Positions 50,485-59,319 are shown, counted from the first letter of the stretch. The stretch is DNA of 64,000 nt from an uncultured bacterium (GCA_945873205.1 CAMCCC010000003.1:62001-126000), one strand, 5' to 3'. Program-made: numbers and translations. Notes: a model not told the origin generated them from the letters alone.

Positions 50485-51267
50485 TCAGTCAAAAGACCGC
50501 AAATCGTCAACCTTCCCGGTGAGGAAGCTCTCCCAGTCGATTCCCGCGTCGGAAGGAAACATGTCCGTGATCAGCAGATCGCAATCGTTCAGTTCAAAGC
50601 CTTTGATAAAGCCCTTTTTTCCGAATTTGGTGTGGTCGGCAACCATAACGCACTTCTCGGAGGCGGCTTTTGCCTTTGTGCGCACCTCCATCGCCTGTAA
50701 ATTCAAGAACATAAAGCCCCCTGCGGTATCTATGCCGGCCGGAGAAAAGAAGGCCTTCTGGAAGTGGAAGGAATCCAGAACGCTGCCAATATCGCCGATC
50801 ACCGTGTGGGTACCGCGCCGGACAAATCCGCCCAGAACAATGGTGGAAATATTAAACTTGTTTTCTAACTCGATGGCAATGCGCAGGTCGTTGGTAACAA
50901 TGGAAAGGGGAATATCGGGCAGGCTCTTGGCCAGTTCCAGCATGGTTGTGCCGGTGTCGAGAAACAGGGTGTCGTTCTCCTCCACAAACTTGGCCGCATA
51001 TGTGCCCAGCTGCCGCTTGATGTCAGCATTCTGGCCCTGGCGGTAATGGTATATAATCTCATGCTGCTTCTCCTGCTCAAGGGTCTTGGCTTTCCAGATC
51101 ACAACCCCCTGACTCTGTGTCAGCAGGCCCCGGCTCTCCATTTCTTTGATGTCCCGCCGGATGGTGGATATAGAGCAGTTGAGCATGCTGGGAATGTCTG
51201 CAATAGCAACAAAATCTCTGCCCTTTACAATGTTTTCAATTTCTTTTTGCCTTGTCAGTTTAATCAT
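50485..51267 (-). CDS. DeoR family transcriptional regulator
   Basis: 260 residues. The N-terminal DeoR helix-turn-helix (about 1-60; RQKEIENIVK, VAIADIPSMLNCSISTIRRDIKEM) is followed by the DeoRC sugar-phosphate-binding fold (about 75-255; LFLDTGTTMLELAKSLP, VVTND-like SIVTNDLRIA). DeoR repressors usually respond to a sugar phosphate of the pathway. It lies between the aldolase and the FGGY kinase genes, so it probably controls them and perhaps the divergent RpiB-TRAP genes. The MIKLTRQKEIE start at 51267 fits the family N-terminus; upstream frame is non-family. Confidence 0.88.
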   Translation of the reverse strand: MIKLTRQKEIENIVKGRDFVAIADIPSMLNCSISTIRRDIKEMESRGLLTQSQGVVIWKAKTLEQEKQHEIIYHYRQGQNADIKRQLGTYAAKFVEENDTLFLDTGTTMLELAKSLPDIPLSIVTNDLRIAIELENKFNISTIVLGGFVRRGTHTVIGDIGSVLDSFHFQKAFFSPAGIDTAGGFMFLNLQAMEVRTKAKAASEKCVMVADHTKFGKKGFIKGFELNDCDLLITDMFPSDAGIDWESFLTGKVDDLRSFD

Positions 51268-51298
51268 AGCTTCTCTCTTCTCGTCTCGGCAATTCTTA

Positions 51299-51925
51299 TC
51301 AGTGATAGTTTGCGTGGAGTTCTTCGATCTGCGCATCGGTCAGGCAGGTCCCCATTCCGTTGAGGATAAAATGAATTTTGGCGTTCTCTTCGATCTCTTC
51401 TGCCAAATTCAGAGCCTCATCCAATGACCGGCCCACAGCTACCAAACCATGGTTTCGCATGAGCACAGAGTCCCGCTCTGCAATGCTGGAAGAAACAGCC
51501 ATTGCCAGTTCCTCAGACCCGGGACAGAAGTAAGGGATGACCGGCAGCTTGCCGACACGGATGCCGTAGCCCGGGGTATAGGCCGGAACAATACTGCTTT
51601 CCTGGGCGAACCTCATACAGGACAGTGCCACCGAGTAGACCGAGTGGACATGGACAACCGCCTTTATGTCCGACCTGGCTGCATAACATCTCAGATGGAG
51701 CATTGTCTCCTTGGAGGGACGAATGGGCCCGGAAAAACGTTCCTGATGATCCACAAAAACAATATTGTCTTCTGCGGCCGATTCCAGGGATACGCCGGAT
51801 GCCGTTATCAGAATTCCTCCATCGACCATAATGCTGACATTGCCGCCGGAACCGCTCACCATACCCTTGCTGTGAATGGAATGGCAAATTTTAATCAGAC
51901 CTTTTTTCTGCTCGCTAAGTGTCAT
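51299..51925 (-). CDS. Class II aldolase/adducin family protein
   Basis: 208 residues of the fuculose-1-phosphate aldolase/ribulose-5-phosphate 4-epimerase fold. Zinc ligands are probably the two His in VVHVHSVYS and the His in RNHGLVAVG, with the Gly-rich GSGGNVSIM phosphate loop near the start. It cleaves or epimerises a ketose phosphate; a cleavage yielding glycolaldehyde- or dihydroxyacetone-phosphate-type products fits with the FGGY kinase. GGATGG lies before the ATG at 51925; the 51940 ATG has no site. First gene of the minus-strand unit. Confidence 0.86.
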   Translation of the reverse strand: MTLSEQKKGLIKICHSIHSKGMVSGSGGNVSIMVDGGILITASGVSLESAAEDNIVFVDHQERFSGPIRPSKETMLHLRCYAARSDIKAVVHVHSVYSVALSCMRFAQESSIVPAYTPGYGIRVGKLPVIPYFCPGSEELAMAVSSSIAERDSVLMRNHGLVAVGRSLDEALNLAEEIEENAKIHFILNGMGTCLTDAQIEELHANYH

Positions 51926-52209
51926 ATGATCACCATCCAATATGATATGAATATGTATATGTGAGTCAAAATCTGTAAAAAAGTTTCAAACCTATATAAC
52001 ATCATTAGGGGGAGAAAGTCAAGAATATTTTACCGGATTTCCCTCATTTTTTCAAATGATGCGAACAAATGTTGAAAATAGACAATTTCATGTACCCTGA
52101 TTCAGATAAAATGGCAATTGAAAATAGTGAAATAAAATGATAGATTGTGAAAAAAGAGAGCTGAGAACTGCTTCTTTTTGAAACGCAAAGATAACCGGGA
52201 GGGGAACAT
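51926..52209. promoter_or_regulatory. Divergent promoter region, aldolase and RpiB units
   Basis: About 284 AT-rich bases, no gene. On the minus strand TTGACT (52017-52022), 18 bases, TATATA (51993-51998); a second candidate is TTGACT (51964-51969), 16 bases, TATCAT (51942-51947). The rightward promoter was not fixed. A DeoR operator could lie here. Confidence 0.5.
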
Positions 52210-53169
52210 ATGAAAATGAAAACCATCGCCCTCACGTCGCACCAAAAAGGCAGTCGCCTTGCGGATGATGTCTGTTGCTTTTTGGAAAGCCTTGGCCTTG
52301 CCGTCGTGAAACCGGAATACCAGGATCAGTGCGGCGCTTTTGCCGCGCAGGCTGCGGCGCTGGTTTCTGCCAGCAGTGTTGACGGCGCCATCGCCATCGG
52401 CTCCACTGGCCTGGAAGGCTCCATTCTGGGCAACAAGTATGCGCACGTTCGTGCCGCTCTTGTGTCTACGCCCACGACCGCCATGTATACCCGTGAACAC
52501 AATGATTCCAATCTTCTCTGTCTGGGGGAGGATATTACCGGGCGGCAGAAACTGCTGGATATTGTGGAACGCTGGGTAAAATCCGATTTTATCGGCGGCC
52601 GTCATGCAATCTCCTTAGGTATGATAGAGGAAGGCGAGCTTCATCAGTTTGCCCAAGGCTCCGACGCCGTGCTTTTGAAGACAAGAAGACCCATCAAGCA
52701 CGTTTACATCGGCAATGATCATGCCGGTTACGAAGCGAAACTGCAGATTCTCAAAATACTGGAGGCTCACGGGATAAGCTACACCGACCTGGGGACAGAT
52801 TCCACCGATATTGTCCGGTATCCATACTATGCCGCCCGGGTGGATCAGGCGGTGCTGGCAGGCAAGGCGGATGCCGGTATTGCCATCTGCGGGACAGGGA
52901 TCGGCATCTCCATTGCAGCCAACAAGTTCAAGGGTATCCGTGCCGCCCTCTGTAACGATAAGACCACCGCCCGCTATGCCAGGGACAGCTTTGACGCCAA
53001 CGTGCTGTGCCTCGGCGGGAAGATCGTGGGACCCTTTGAGGTGGAAGAAATCGTGAATGAGTGGCTGGCTGAACCCTGCGGTGAGCCTTCCCCGTTTCTG
53101 GATTTGCTCTCTGCAATAGAGGGGGAAAATATGACCACCACCGATTGGCGCCCTGCCAACAATGTGTAA
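52210..53169 (+). CDS. Fused double RpiB/LacAB isomerase with inactive first half
   Basis: 319 residues, about twice the length of RpiB. The C-terminal half (about 163-290) has the RpiB/LacAB stretch IGNDHAGYEAK (Asp170, His171), catalytic Cys227 in AICGTGIGIS, and GIRAALCND. The N-terminal half (about 1-140) aligns along its whole length (GAIAIGSTGLEGSILGN, VRAALVSTP, NLLCLGEDITG) but replaces the Asp-His by His-Gln and the Cys by Gly64. So one active and one dead copy are fused, a built-in version of the LacA/LacB heteromer. It isomerises a ketose/aldose phosphate and shares the region with a kinase and aldolase. AGGGGAAC precedes the ATG. Confidence 0.85.
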   Translation: MKMKTIALTSHQKGSRLADDVCCFLESLGLAVVKPEYQDQCGAFAAQAAALVSASSVDGAIAIGSTGLEGSILGNKYAHVRAALVSTPTTAMYTREHNDSNLLCLGEDITGRQKLLDIVERWVKSDFIGGRHAISLGMIEEGELHQFAQGSDAVLLKTRRPIKHVYIGNDHAGYEAKLQILKILEAHGISYTDLGTDSTDIVRYPYYAARVDQAVLAGKADAGIAICGTGIGISIAANKFKGIRAALCNDKTTARYARDSFDANVLCLGGKIVGPFEVEEIVNEWLAEPCGEPSPFLDLLSAIEGENMTTTDWRPANNV

Positions 53170-53216
53170 TTTACCCGGTCGGGGAACCGGGAAAATATAA
53201 AAAGGAGATAAACAAA

Positions 53217-54266
53217 ATGAGAAAACTCGTAGCAATCCTTCTGACGCTTGTTCTTGCTCTGGGTATGCTGGCAGGCTGCGGCAGCAGTTCCTCCGCACCG
53301 GCAGCAGAGAAAAGCGAGCAGCCTGCCGCACAGACCGAAGCTGCCCCTGCGAACGACGAAGTGTATGAGATGGTCATCGCCCTTCATACCAATGAAGGCA
53401 CCGTGGAGTCCAACGCCGTTTACCGTTTTAAAGACGCCGTTGAAGAAAAGAGCAACGGCCGTCTGAAAGTTTCCGTATTCACCGGCGCAACACTGGGTTC
53501 TGAGGAAGAAAACCTGGAGCAGATTGGCACCAACGAGATCCAGGGCAGCATCTTCGGCGATGTTATGACCTCTCAGTTGGCCGCTGATTTGGACCCCACC
53601 GTTACTCCCTTCCTCTTCTCTAATGTTGAAGACGTTCTTGCTGTTTGGGCCGGCGAAGTCGGTGAAAAGATCAACGAAGCCTGCATTGAGAACGGCAACC
53701 TCCGTGTTCTGGGCGTAGGCCGCCGCGGTGCACGCTACCTGCTGGCCAATGATCCTATCACCACGCCGGAAGAATGCAAGGGTCTGAAGCTGCGTCTGCC
53801 CTCCATTGCCAACTGGGTCACCATTTGGGAAGAAGTCGGCGCCCTGCCCACCCCCATTGCTTTCAGTGAAGTTTATACCTCCCTGCAGACCGGCGTTGTT
53901 GACGCCTTCGAGAGCACCGCTGAACTAACCTACACCGGTTCCTACTACGAAGTGGTGAAGTACGCCATCGACACCCACCACCTGTATGGTCTGTTCCACC
54001 TGGCCGTCTGCGAGAGCTGGCTGCAGAGCCTGCCCGCCGACCTGCAGGAGCTGATCATTGCCGAGGGCGCAGAGTGCTGCGCATGGGGCGACGAGCAGAC
54101 CGCCCTTTACGAGTCTCAGATGGTCCAGGCCCTGATTGACAACGGCATGGAAGTCATCACCCCCGACGCCGAGGCCTTTAAGGCCGCCGCAATGCCCGCC
54201 ATTGAGAAGATCGTCGCCCAGTGGCAGGATGGCATTTGGGAGTCCATTGAGCAGTATGTTGCCTGA
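53217..54266 (+). CDS. dctP: TRAP transporter substrate-binding lipoprotein (DctP family)
   Basis: 349 residues with lipobox Cys21 (LAGC), an Ala/Glu linker, and the DctP fold starting at YEMVIALHTNEGTVE. FKDAVEEKSNGRLKVSVFTGATLGSEEENL is family-typical. The binding-site stretch LRLPSIANWVTIW and TSLQTGVVDAFEST follow. It differs clearly in sequence from the first DctP of the window, so the two importers should take different acids. AAAGGAG lies before ATG. A hairpin separates it from the permease genes. Confidence 0.9.
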   Translation: MRKLVAILLTLVLALGMLAGCGSSSSAPAAEKSEQPAAQTEAAPANDEVYEMVIALHTNEGTVESNAVYRFKDAVEEKSNGRLKVSVFTGATLGSEEENLEQIGTNEIQGSIFGDVMTSQLAADLDPTVTPFLFSNVEDVLAVWAGEVGEKINEACIENGNLRVLGVGRRGARYLLANDPITTPEECKGLKLRLPSIANWVTIWEEVGALPTPIAFSEVYTSLQTGVVDAFESTAELTYTGSYYEVVKYAIDTHHLYGLFHLAVCESWLQSLPADLQELIIAEGAECCAWGDEQTALYESQMVQALIDNGMEVITPDAEAFKAAAMPAIEKIVAQWQDGIWESIEQYVA

Positions 54267-54292
54267 GTGGAAAAACCAGATTGATCAAGGAA

Positions 54293-54320
54293 TCTCCGGT
54301 GCGAGAAATCGCACCGGAGA
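54293..54320 (+). other. Hairpin between second TRAP binding protein and permeases
   Basis: Perfect 12-bp stem TCTCCGGTGCGA/TCGCACCGGAGA with a GAAA tetraloop and no T tract. Likely an mRNA-stability or attenuation element. Confidence 0.7.
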
Positions 54321-54378
54321 CCATGAGCGTTTGCCCCTTTGAAGGCCTGACAGAGTCCCTCTTTGGATAGGAGATTGC

Positions 54379-54876
54379 ATGAAAAAGTATCTTTTTAAAT
54401 TGAATAACGCAATTACGGTATTCATGTTTATCGTCTTGGTGGCCGTTGTCTTCTGGCAGGTCATCTGCCGTTTCGTTCTGGAAATCCCCAGCGCCTGGTC
54501 CGAGGAGCTGGCACGGCTTCTGGTTGTCTGGATTACCTATCTGGGCATTGCCGAGGTCGAGGCGAAGCGGGACGGCATTCGCACGCTTTTCATCATTCAG
54601 AAATTACCCATCCCCATTTATAAAGCCCTGTTGTTCCTTTCCAGCCTTACGGCCATCATTCTGCATGTTTGCCTTTTTATAGGTGCAATCAAGCAAATTC
54701 AAACCAACTCTGCCTATTATCTTTCCTCTCTGCCTTTCCTGAGCAGGACAGTCTTCTATTATCCTATTCTTGTGGGCAGCCCCCTGGCGATATGGATGAT
54801 TGCTGAGGAAATTGTGGATAATTTAAAACAGCCCTATCCCCTTTTTGAAGAAGTACCCGGAGGTGAAGACCAGTGA
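54379..54876 (+). CDS. dctQ: TRAP transporter small permease (DctQ family)
   Basis: 165 residues with four hydrophobic segments and the typical opening NNAITVFMFIVLVAVVFWQVICRF. Family stretch PSAWSEELARLLVVWITYLG is clear. The stop overlaps the dctM start by four bases. Confidence 0.88.
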   Translation: MKKYLFKLNNAITVFMFIVLVAVVFWQVICRFVLEIPSAWSEELARLLVVWITYLGIAEVEAKRDGIRTLFIIQKLPIPIYKALLFLSSLTAIILHVCLFIGAIKQIQTNSAYYLSSLPFLSRTVFYYPILVGSPLAIWMIAEEIVDNLKQPYPLFEEVPGGEDQ

Positions 54877-56162
54877 AGCTGTTTTTGTTCCTTGGCGTAA
54901 TGATCGCCCTTTTTATCCTGGGCTTTTCTGTCCCGTATGCTATAGGCTTTACCTCCCTGATTATCCTGGTTGTGGAACGGGGCTTTGCCGGGATTCCCTT
55001 TGACATTATTACCCAAAAGATGGTCAGCGGCGCCAACAGCTTTACCCTCCTTGCGGTGCCCTTCTTCCTGTTTGCCGGCAAGCTGATGAACACCGGCGGC
55101 ATCACAAAGAAGATTTTTAACTTTGCCAATGAAGTGGTGGGCCGCCTTCCCGGTGGCTTGGGCGTTGCAAATGTCCTGACCAGCGTGATCTTTGCCGGCA
55201 TGAGCGGCAGCGCCGTAGCCGACTGCGCCGGTCTGGGCACCATTGAGATCCGGGCAATGGAGGACAAAGGCTTTGACACTCCTTTTTCCGCCGGCGTGAC
55301 CGCCGCCTCCTCCACGATTGGCCCTGTGATTCCTCCCTCTGTCCCACTGATTATGTTCGGTGTGATGGGGAATGTGTCCATTGCATCACTACTGATTGCC
55401 GGCGCAATTCCCGGCGTTCTGATGGGTGTTGCCATGGCCGTTCTGGTTATCATCATATCAATCAAACGTGGCTATCCCCGCAATGACGATTTTTCCCTCC
55501 GCCGTCTGTGGAAAACCTTCAAAGAGGCTTTCTTGCCCATTCTAACGCCTGTGATTCTGATTGGCGGTATTATGACTGGCGTATTTACCCCCACCGAGGC
55601 GGCTGTCGTTGCGTCAATATATTCCCTTGTTCTTTGTGTCCTCGTATACAGACAGCTCACGTTAAAGGAATTTATTCAGATCTGTAAAGACACCATCAGG
55701 GAATCCACTACCATTCTTTTCATTGTCGGGGCCTCAACGCTGTATGGCTATCTGCTTACCAGAAGCCAACTCCCCACAATCCTGATGAACGCCATGTTCC
55801 AGCTTACCACCAACAAGTATGTCATTCTTCTGCTGATCAACCTCTTCCTGCTGCTGATCGGCTGCTTCATTGAGTGCAATGCTGCCATCATGATTTTGGC
55901 CCCCATGCTTGTCCCCATGTGCACCGCCGTTGGGATTGACGGCGTTCAGCTTGGTGTCATCATGGTCCTGAACCTTATGATCGGCCTGCTCACACCGCCT
56001 GTTGGCATGTGCCTGTTCACCACAGCAAGAGTTGCCAATATTCGCCTGGAAACCATGATCAAGGAATGCGTTCCTTTCTACATTCCCCTCGGTATTGTCC
56101 TTCTGATGGTGACTTATATCCCTGCGCTTACCACCTGGCTGCCGAAGATCCTCCTTGGATAA
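54873..56162 (+). CDS. dctM: TRAP transporter large permease (DctM family)
   Basis: 429 residues with about eleven membrane segments. Family loop NVLTSVIFAGMSGSAVADCAG, the stretch IGPVIPPSVPLIMFG and the later IGCFIECNAAIMILAPMLVPM are present. Together with the upstream dctPQ it forms a second complete TRAP importer. The operon is followed by a long perfect hairpin that abuts an AEC carrier gene. Confidence 0.93.
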   Translation: MKLFLFLGVMIALFILGFSVPYAIGFTSLIILVVERGFAGIPFDIITQKMVSGANSFTLLAVPFFLFAGKLMNTGGITKKIFNFANEVVGRLPGGLGVANVLTSVIFAGMSGSAVADCAGLGTIEIRAMEDKGFDTPFSAGVTAASSTIGPVIPPSVPLIMFGVMGNVSIASLLIAGAIPGVLMGVAMAVLVIIISIKRGYPRNDDFSLRRLWKTFKEAFLPILTPVILIGGIMTGVFTPTEAAVVASIYSLVLCVLVYRQLTLKEFIQICKDTIRESTTILFIVGASTLYGYLLTRSQLPTILMNAMFQLTTNKYVILLLINLFLLLIGCFIECNAAIMILAPMLVPMCTAVGIDGVQLGVIMVLNLMIGLLTPPVGMCLFTTARVANIRLETMIKECVPFYIPLGIVLLMVTYIPALTTWLPKILLG

Positions 56163-56169
56163 AAGAAAA

Positions 56170-56211
56170 GAGAAAGCAGATTTAATTTAAAACAATTAAA
56201 TCTGCTTTCTC
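56170..56211 (+). other. Perfect 18-bp hairpin before the AEC carrier
   Basis: GAGAAAGCAGATTTAATT pairs exactly with its complement (56194-56211) around six bases. No T tract follows; instead the next gene's start and ribosome site begin at once. It may end the TRAP mRNA or gate translation of the carrier. Confidence 0.7.
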
Positions 56212-56224
56212 TATGAGGTTTGTT

Positions 56225-57124
56225 ATGCTTTTGAAAACGGTTTCCTTCACCCTGATCCTGCTGCTAGGCGCATTTTTCAGGAAACAGGGCTATCTGTCCG
56301 CCCCAGCCAGGGATGCGCTTACTGCGATTGTAATGCAAATTACCCTTCCTGCGGCGATTTTGACAGGCTTTTCTGTGGAGACTTTTGATCCCAGCTATCT
56401 CTGGATCATTTTTGCTGGTTTTATGTTGAACCTGCTCATGATCGGCATTGGCTACACAATCAGTCGCGGTCAGCCTGTACGAGACCGGATCACATCCTGC
56501 CTGGCCATGACGGGCTACAGCATCGGCAGTTTTGCCCTTCCTTTCACTCAGGAATTCCTCTCCGGGAATCTCCTTACCGTCGTCTGTCTATTTGACCTTG
56601 GCAACGCCTTCATGACCTTGGGCGGAACCAAGCTCCTTGTCTCCAGGTTGTTTGGCGGAGATTGCGGCAAAGGCGTATCCGGCTTTCTCCGCAAGCTGTT
56701 GTCGTCTCCATCTCTGATCATTGAGATTGTTATGGTGTTTTCGCTGCTGTTCGGGTACCGTGTTCCGGCAGCAGTTTTAACAGCGGCAAAGCCCCTGGCC
56801 AACGCCAACTTCTTTCTGTCCGTTCTCCTTGTGGGAAGTATGCTTCGTTTTGACATCACCTGGGCCCAGCTTAAACAGATAAGCCGTTATCAGGTCATTC
56901 GCTGCCTGTTCGTTCTCGCCTTTGCGCTGCTGTTCTACGCTGTTCTCCCCTATGACCGCGAGATTGTCCTGGCAGTCATTCTGGCCAGCTGCTCCCCCAT
57001 CTCCATCATGTCCACCATTTATGCGGAGCAGTGCGGTGGGGATTCCGGCTTGTCGGGCCTGACCGGCTCCATCAACGTGTTTCTCAGCATCGTAATGATG
57101 TTTGCTGTTCTTGCGCTTTTTTGA
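56225..57124 (+). CDS. AEC family transporter (auxin efflux carrier family)
   Basis: 299 residues with about eight to ten hydrophobic segments. The pattern GAFFRKQGYLSAPARDALTAIVMQITLPAAIL is that of AEC carriers, many of which move malonate, malate or other acids. Two in-frame ATGs exist (56213 and 56225). GAGG at 56215-56218 lies six bases before the second, so 56225 is chosen. The gene lies just past the TRAP permease and may belong to the same module. Confidence 0.85.
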   Translation: MLLKTVSFTLILLLGAFFRKQGYLSAPARDALTAIVMQITLPAAILTGFSVETFDPSYLWIIFAGFMLNLLMIGIGYTISRGQPVRDRITSCLAMTGYSIGSFALPFTQEFLSGNLLTVVCLFDLGNAFMTLGGTKLLVSRLFGGDCGKGVSGFLRKLLSSPSLIIEIVMVFSLLFGYRVPAAVLTAAKPLANANFFLSVLLVGSMLRFDITWAQLKQISRYQVIRCLFVLAFALLFYAVLPYDREIVLAVILASCSPISIMSTIYAEQCGGDSGLSGLTGSINVFLSIVMMFAVLALF

Positions 57125-57171
57125 ACATTTTCCTCTCTGATTGCGGGACTCGTAAAAAATCAGGCATAAAC

Positions 57172-57206
57172 AGAAATCCCTTCAGGGCTTACCTGAAGGG
57201 ATTTCT
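57172..57206. terminator. Terminator between AEC and DUF169 genes
   Basis: AGAAATCCCTTCAGG pairs with CCTGAAGGGATTTCT around GCTTA; it separates convergent genes. Confidence 0.7.
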
Positions 57207-57237
57207 ATTGATGCCCTTTTGGGGCTTGTTCTGCAAT

Positions 57238-57993
57238 TTAAAATGCCGATTTGTAAAGGCAGGTGGGATTATAGGGATACAGAATGCCATTCTCCGTAAC
57301 CGTATCCACGCCCTTCAGGGCCCTAAGCAACTGCTCGGTGGTCATGGTAACACGAACCTCACCAAAGGCAAGGGCGCCAGTCGCGCGGTCACCGCGGCAG
57401 CCCAAAGACAGGCCAATCTTATTCTCCTTGATCGTGCGCATCCAGGTATCGGAGCAGTTGGACTCACCGCTGAACGGGAACTCCAGTTTCTGCCAGTCAG
57501 TCTCAACATAGCCAGCCAACAGATGGAAGGCAGCCTGGGTGGGCAACTGAAGAGCAATGACATCCGGCTCCTCAATATCGCAGTTGCAGAGGCTGGAGAC
57601 AACAATTCCCAGATAAGGCTTCTCAGGCATATACTCCAAATTGGAGGCAATGTGCTTGATCGCATCCTGCTGATCATGATGCCAGGGGGTGGGCTGCTTA
57701 TAAAGAATAGCGCCGTCTTTGTACTCCTGGGTAGGCTCCATGCAGCCGTTGTTGATGGCACAGTAATAGCCGGAGAAATGATCCGGCGTCAGGCCGAAGG
57801 TTCCCTGGAAATGGGAGGCCATGCCAATCAGTTTGCAGGCAGAGGCTTTGGTCTGACAGAACTGAATATTGGGGATCGCGTCAAATTCTTCCTGGGTCTT
57901 GATGAACTTCATGGCCACAGGATGCTGTGTGGGGCGAAGGGTCAGAAAAATGCGGTCACTAAGGGCCTTCCACTCTTCTTTTGTCAGTTTCAT
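57238..57993 (-). CDS. DUF169 domain protein
   Basis: 251 residues matching my recollection of DUF169: the N-terminal RPTQHPVAMKFIKTQEEFDAIP, several Cys in short motifs (FCQTKASACKL, YYCAINNGC, SSLCNC), and the C-terminal TMTTEQLLRALKG. The Cys pattern suggests a metal or Fe-S site, inferred only. No enzyme activity is known for the family to me. It is the last gene of the SDR-SnoaL-DUF169 minus-strand unit under the likely TetR control. Confidence 0.8.
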   Translation of the reverse strand: MKLTKEEWKALSDRIFLTLRPTQHPVAMKFIKTQEEFDAIPNIQFCQTKASACKLIGMASHFQGTFGLTPDHFSGYYCAINNGCMEPTQEYKDGAILYKQPTPWHHDQQDAIKHIASNLEYMPEKPYLGIVVSSLCNCDIEEPDVIALQLPTQAAFHLLAGYVETDWQKLEFPFSGESNCSDTWMRTIKENKIGLSLGCRGDRATGALAFGEVRVTMTTEQLLRALKGVDTVTENGILYPYNPTCLYKSAF

Positions 57994-58048
57994 GATAACA
58001 GTCTCCTTTAAAAAATAACTAAATCATAAAGTCTGAAGGACTTCCTCA

Positions 58049-58540
58049 TCACATCAGAAAGACTTTGTAGGCATTGGCGCAGTCTCCAAGGCGTTTTTTG
58101 ATATTGCCTTCCCCCCGGAGATATGTCAGTGACATCTCGCAGGCGTACCAACGCCCATCTATTTTAATGTACTTATTGTCGTAGTGGGCACGGCCGGTAA
58201 ATTCTCCGCCGTTTACGGCATCATAGAGATCGTCCTCCAAAGCCCAGTGACCAATTGCGGAATCTTCACCTATAATCTCCACCCAGTGATGGTGGCCGTG
58301 ATGGCTGGAAGTTACATTTTCAGTGAACTTGGCCTTCATGGTGTCCAGCATCCCATCACCACCGACGTATTTCCCGCCGGTGGTGTTGTTGATGAAGACA
58401 AAATCGTCGGTGAAGCAGGCACGCAGTCCGGGCCAGTCTTTCTTGTCCAGACAATCCCAGTAGTCGGCTTGCAGGCGTTCAATTGCGCGTATATCCTCCT
58501 GAATCTGGATCCTTCTTTCCAATTCTTCTAAAGACGGCAC
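58049..58540 (-). CDS. SnoaL-like (BaiE-type) dehydratase or isomerase
   Basis: 163 residues, nuclear transport factor 2 fold as in SnoaL, steroid delta-isomerase, and bile acid 7-alpha-dehydratase BaiE. Near the start the stretch DYWDCLDKKDW parallels BaiE's catalytic Tyr and Asp (Tyr27, Asp32). The His-rich SSHHGHHHW and the stretch IGHWALEDDLYD stand where BaiE has its catalytic His and Asp, and DNKYIKIDGRWY is a family tail. It likely removes water from, or shifts a bond in, a ring substrate. It lies between an SDR and DUF169, 23 bases after the SDR stop. The BaiE comparison is from memory. Confidence 0.8.
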   Translation of the reverse strand: MPSLEELERRIQIQEDIRAIERLQADYWDCLDKKDWPGLRACFTDDFVFINNTTGGKYVGGDGMLDTMKAKFTENVTSSHHGHHHWVEIIGEDSAIGHWALEDDLYDAVNGGEFTGRAHYDNKYIKIDGRWYACEMSLTYLRGEGNIKKRLGDCANAYKVFLM

Positions 58541-58563
58541 AACTGCTCACCTTCTTCCATTTT

Positions 58564-59319
58564 TTACTTCTTGCCCCAACCGCCGACGCAGAACACATTC
58601 TCGCCGGTGATGTAGGATGCATCGTCAGAAGCCAGGAAGCAAGCAACATTGGCTTGCTCAGCAGGGTCGGCCATTCTGGGGATCATGAGCTTGGGTGCGG
58701 TATAGCCCGGGAAACGATTGCGTGCAATGTCACCGACCATATTGGTGTCAGTGCAGCCAGGGCAGAAGCAGTTGCAGCGGATGCCATACTGCGCCAGCTC
58801 CACGGCAGCGCCCTGCGTCATGGAAGCAATAGCGCCTTTACTGGCCGCATAGGGCGTGGTGTTGGGCCCGGTGCAACGGATGTTGATGGAGGCAGTGTTC
58901 ACAATAGCGCCGGGAGTGCCATGGGCGATGAAGGCCCGGGCAGCAGCCTGGGTTGTATTGAAAACACCAAAATAGTTATTATGGATGATTTGTGCGTGTT
59001 CTTCCTCGGTGAAATCGATAAAGTCCTTGAACAGGTTGATGCCCGCGTTGCCGAACATCACATCCAAACCGTTGAATTTGTCGTAAGCAGCCTGAACCAA
59101 GCTGTCCACATCTGCCCGGACGGCAACATCGCAGACCTGGCAGTAGCAGTTCTCTGCACCAAGCTCAGCCGTAATTTCTGCGAACTTATCATCATGGCGT
59201 GCACCAATCACAATTTTACCGCCATCACGGACAAACTGTCTGGCAATCGCCAGGCCAATGCCGGAAGTGCCGCCGGTAACAACAGCGACCTTTCCCGCAA
59301 ATCTCCCAGGATGATCCAT
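58564..59319 (-). CDS. Short-chain dehydrogenase/reductase
   Basis: 251 residues: TGGTSGIG near 15-22, an Asp-containing stretch after the second strand replaced by IGARHDDKF, GNAGIN, Ser in NTASINIRCTGPN, catalytic YAASK, and ASYITGENVFCVGGWGKK at the end. It heads the three-gene minus-strand unit. AGGAAAGG lies nine bases before the ATG at 59319; the in-frame TTG at 59328 is less likely. With a SnoaL-like dehydratase downstream it probably oxidises a hydroxyl next to the dehydration site (inference). Confidence 0.9.
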   Translation of the reverse strand: MDHPGRFAGKVAVVTGGTSGIGLAIARQFVRDGGKIVIGARHDDKFAEITAELGAENCYCQVCDVAVRADVDSLVQAAYDKFNGLDVMFGNAGINLFKDFIDFTEEEHAQIIHNNYFGVFNTTQAAARAFIAHGTPGAIVNTASINIRCTGPNTTPYAASKGAIASMTQGAAVELAQYGIRCNCFCPGCTDTNMVGDIARNRFPGYTAPKLMIPRMADPAEQANVACFLASDDASYITGENVFCVGGWGKK

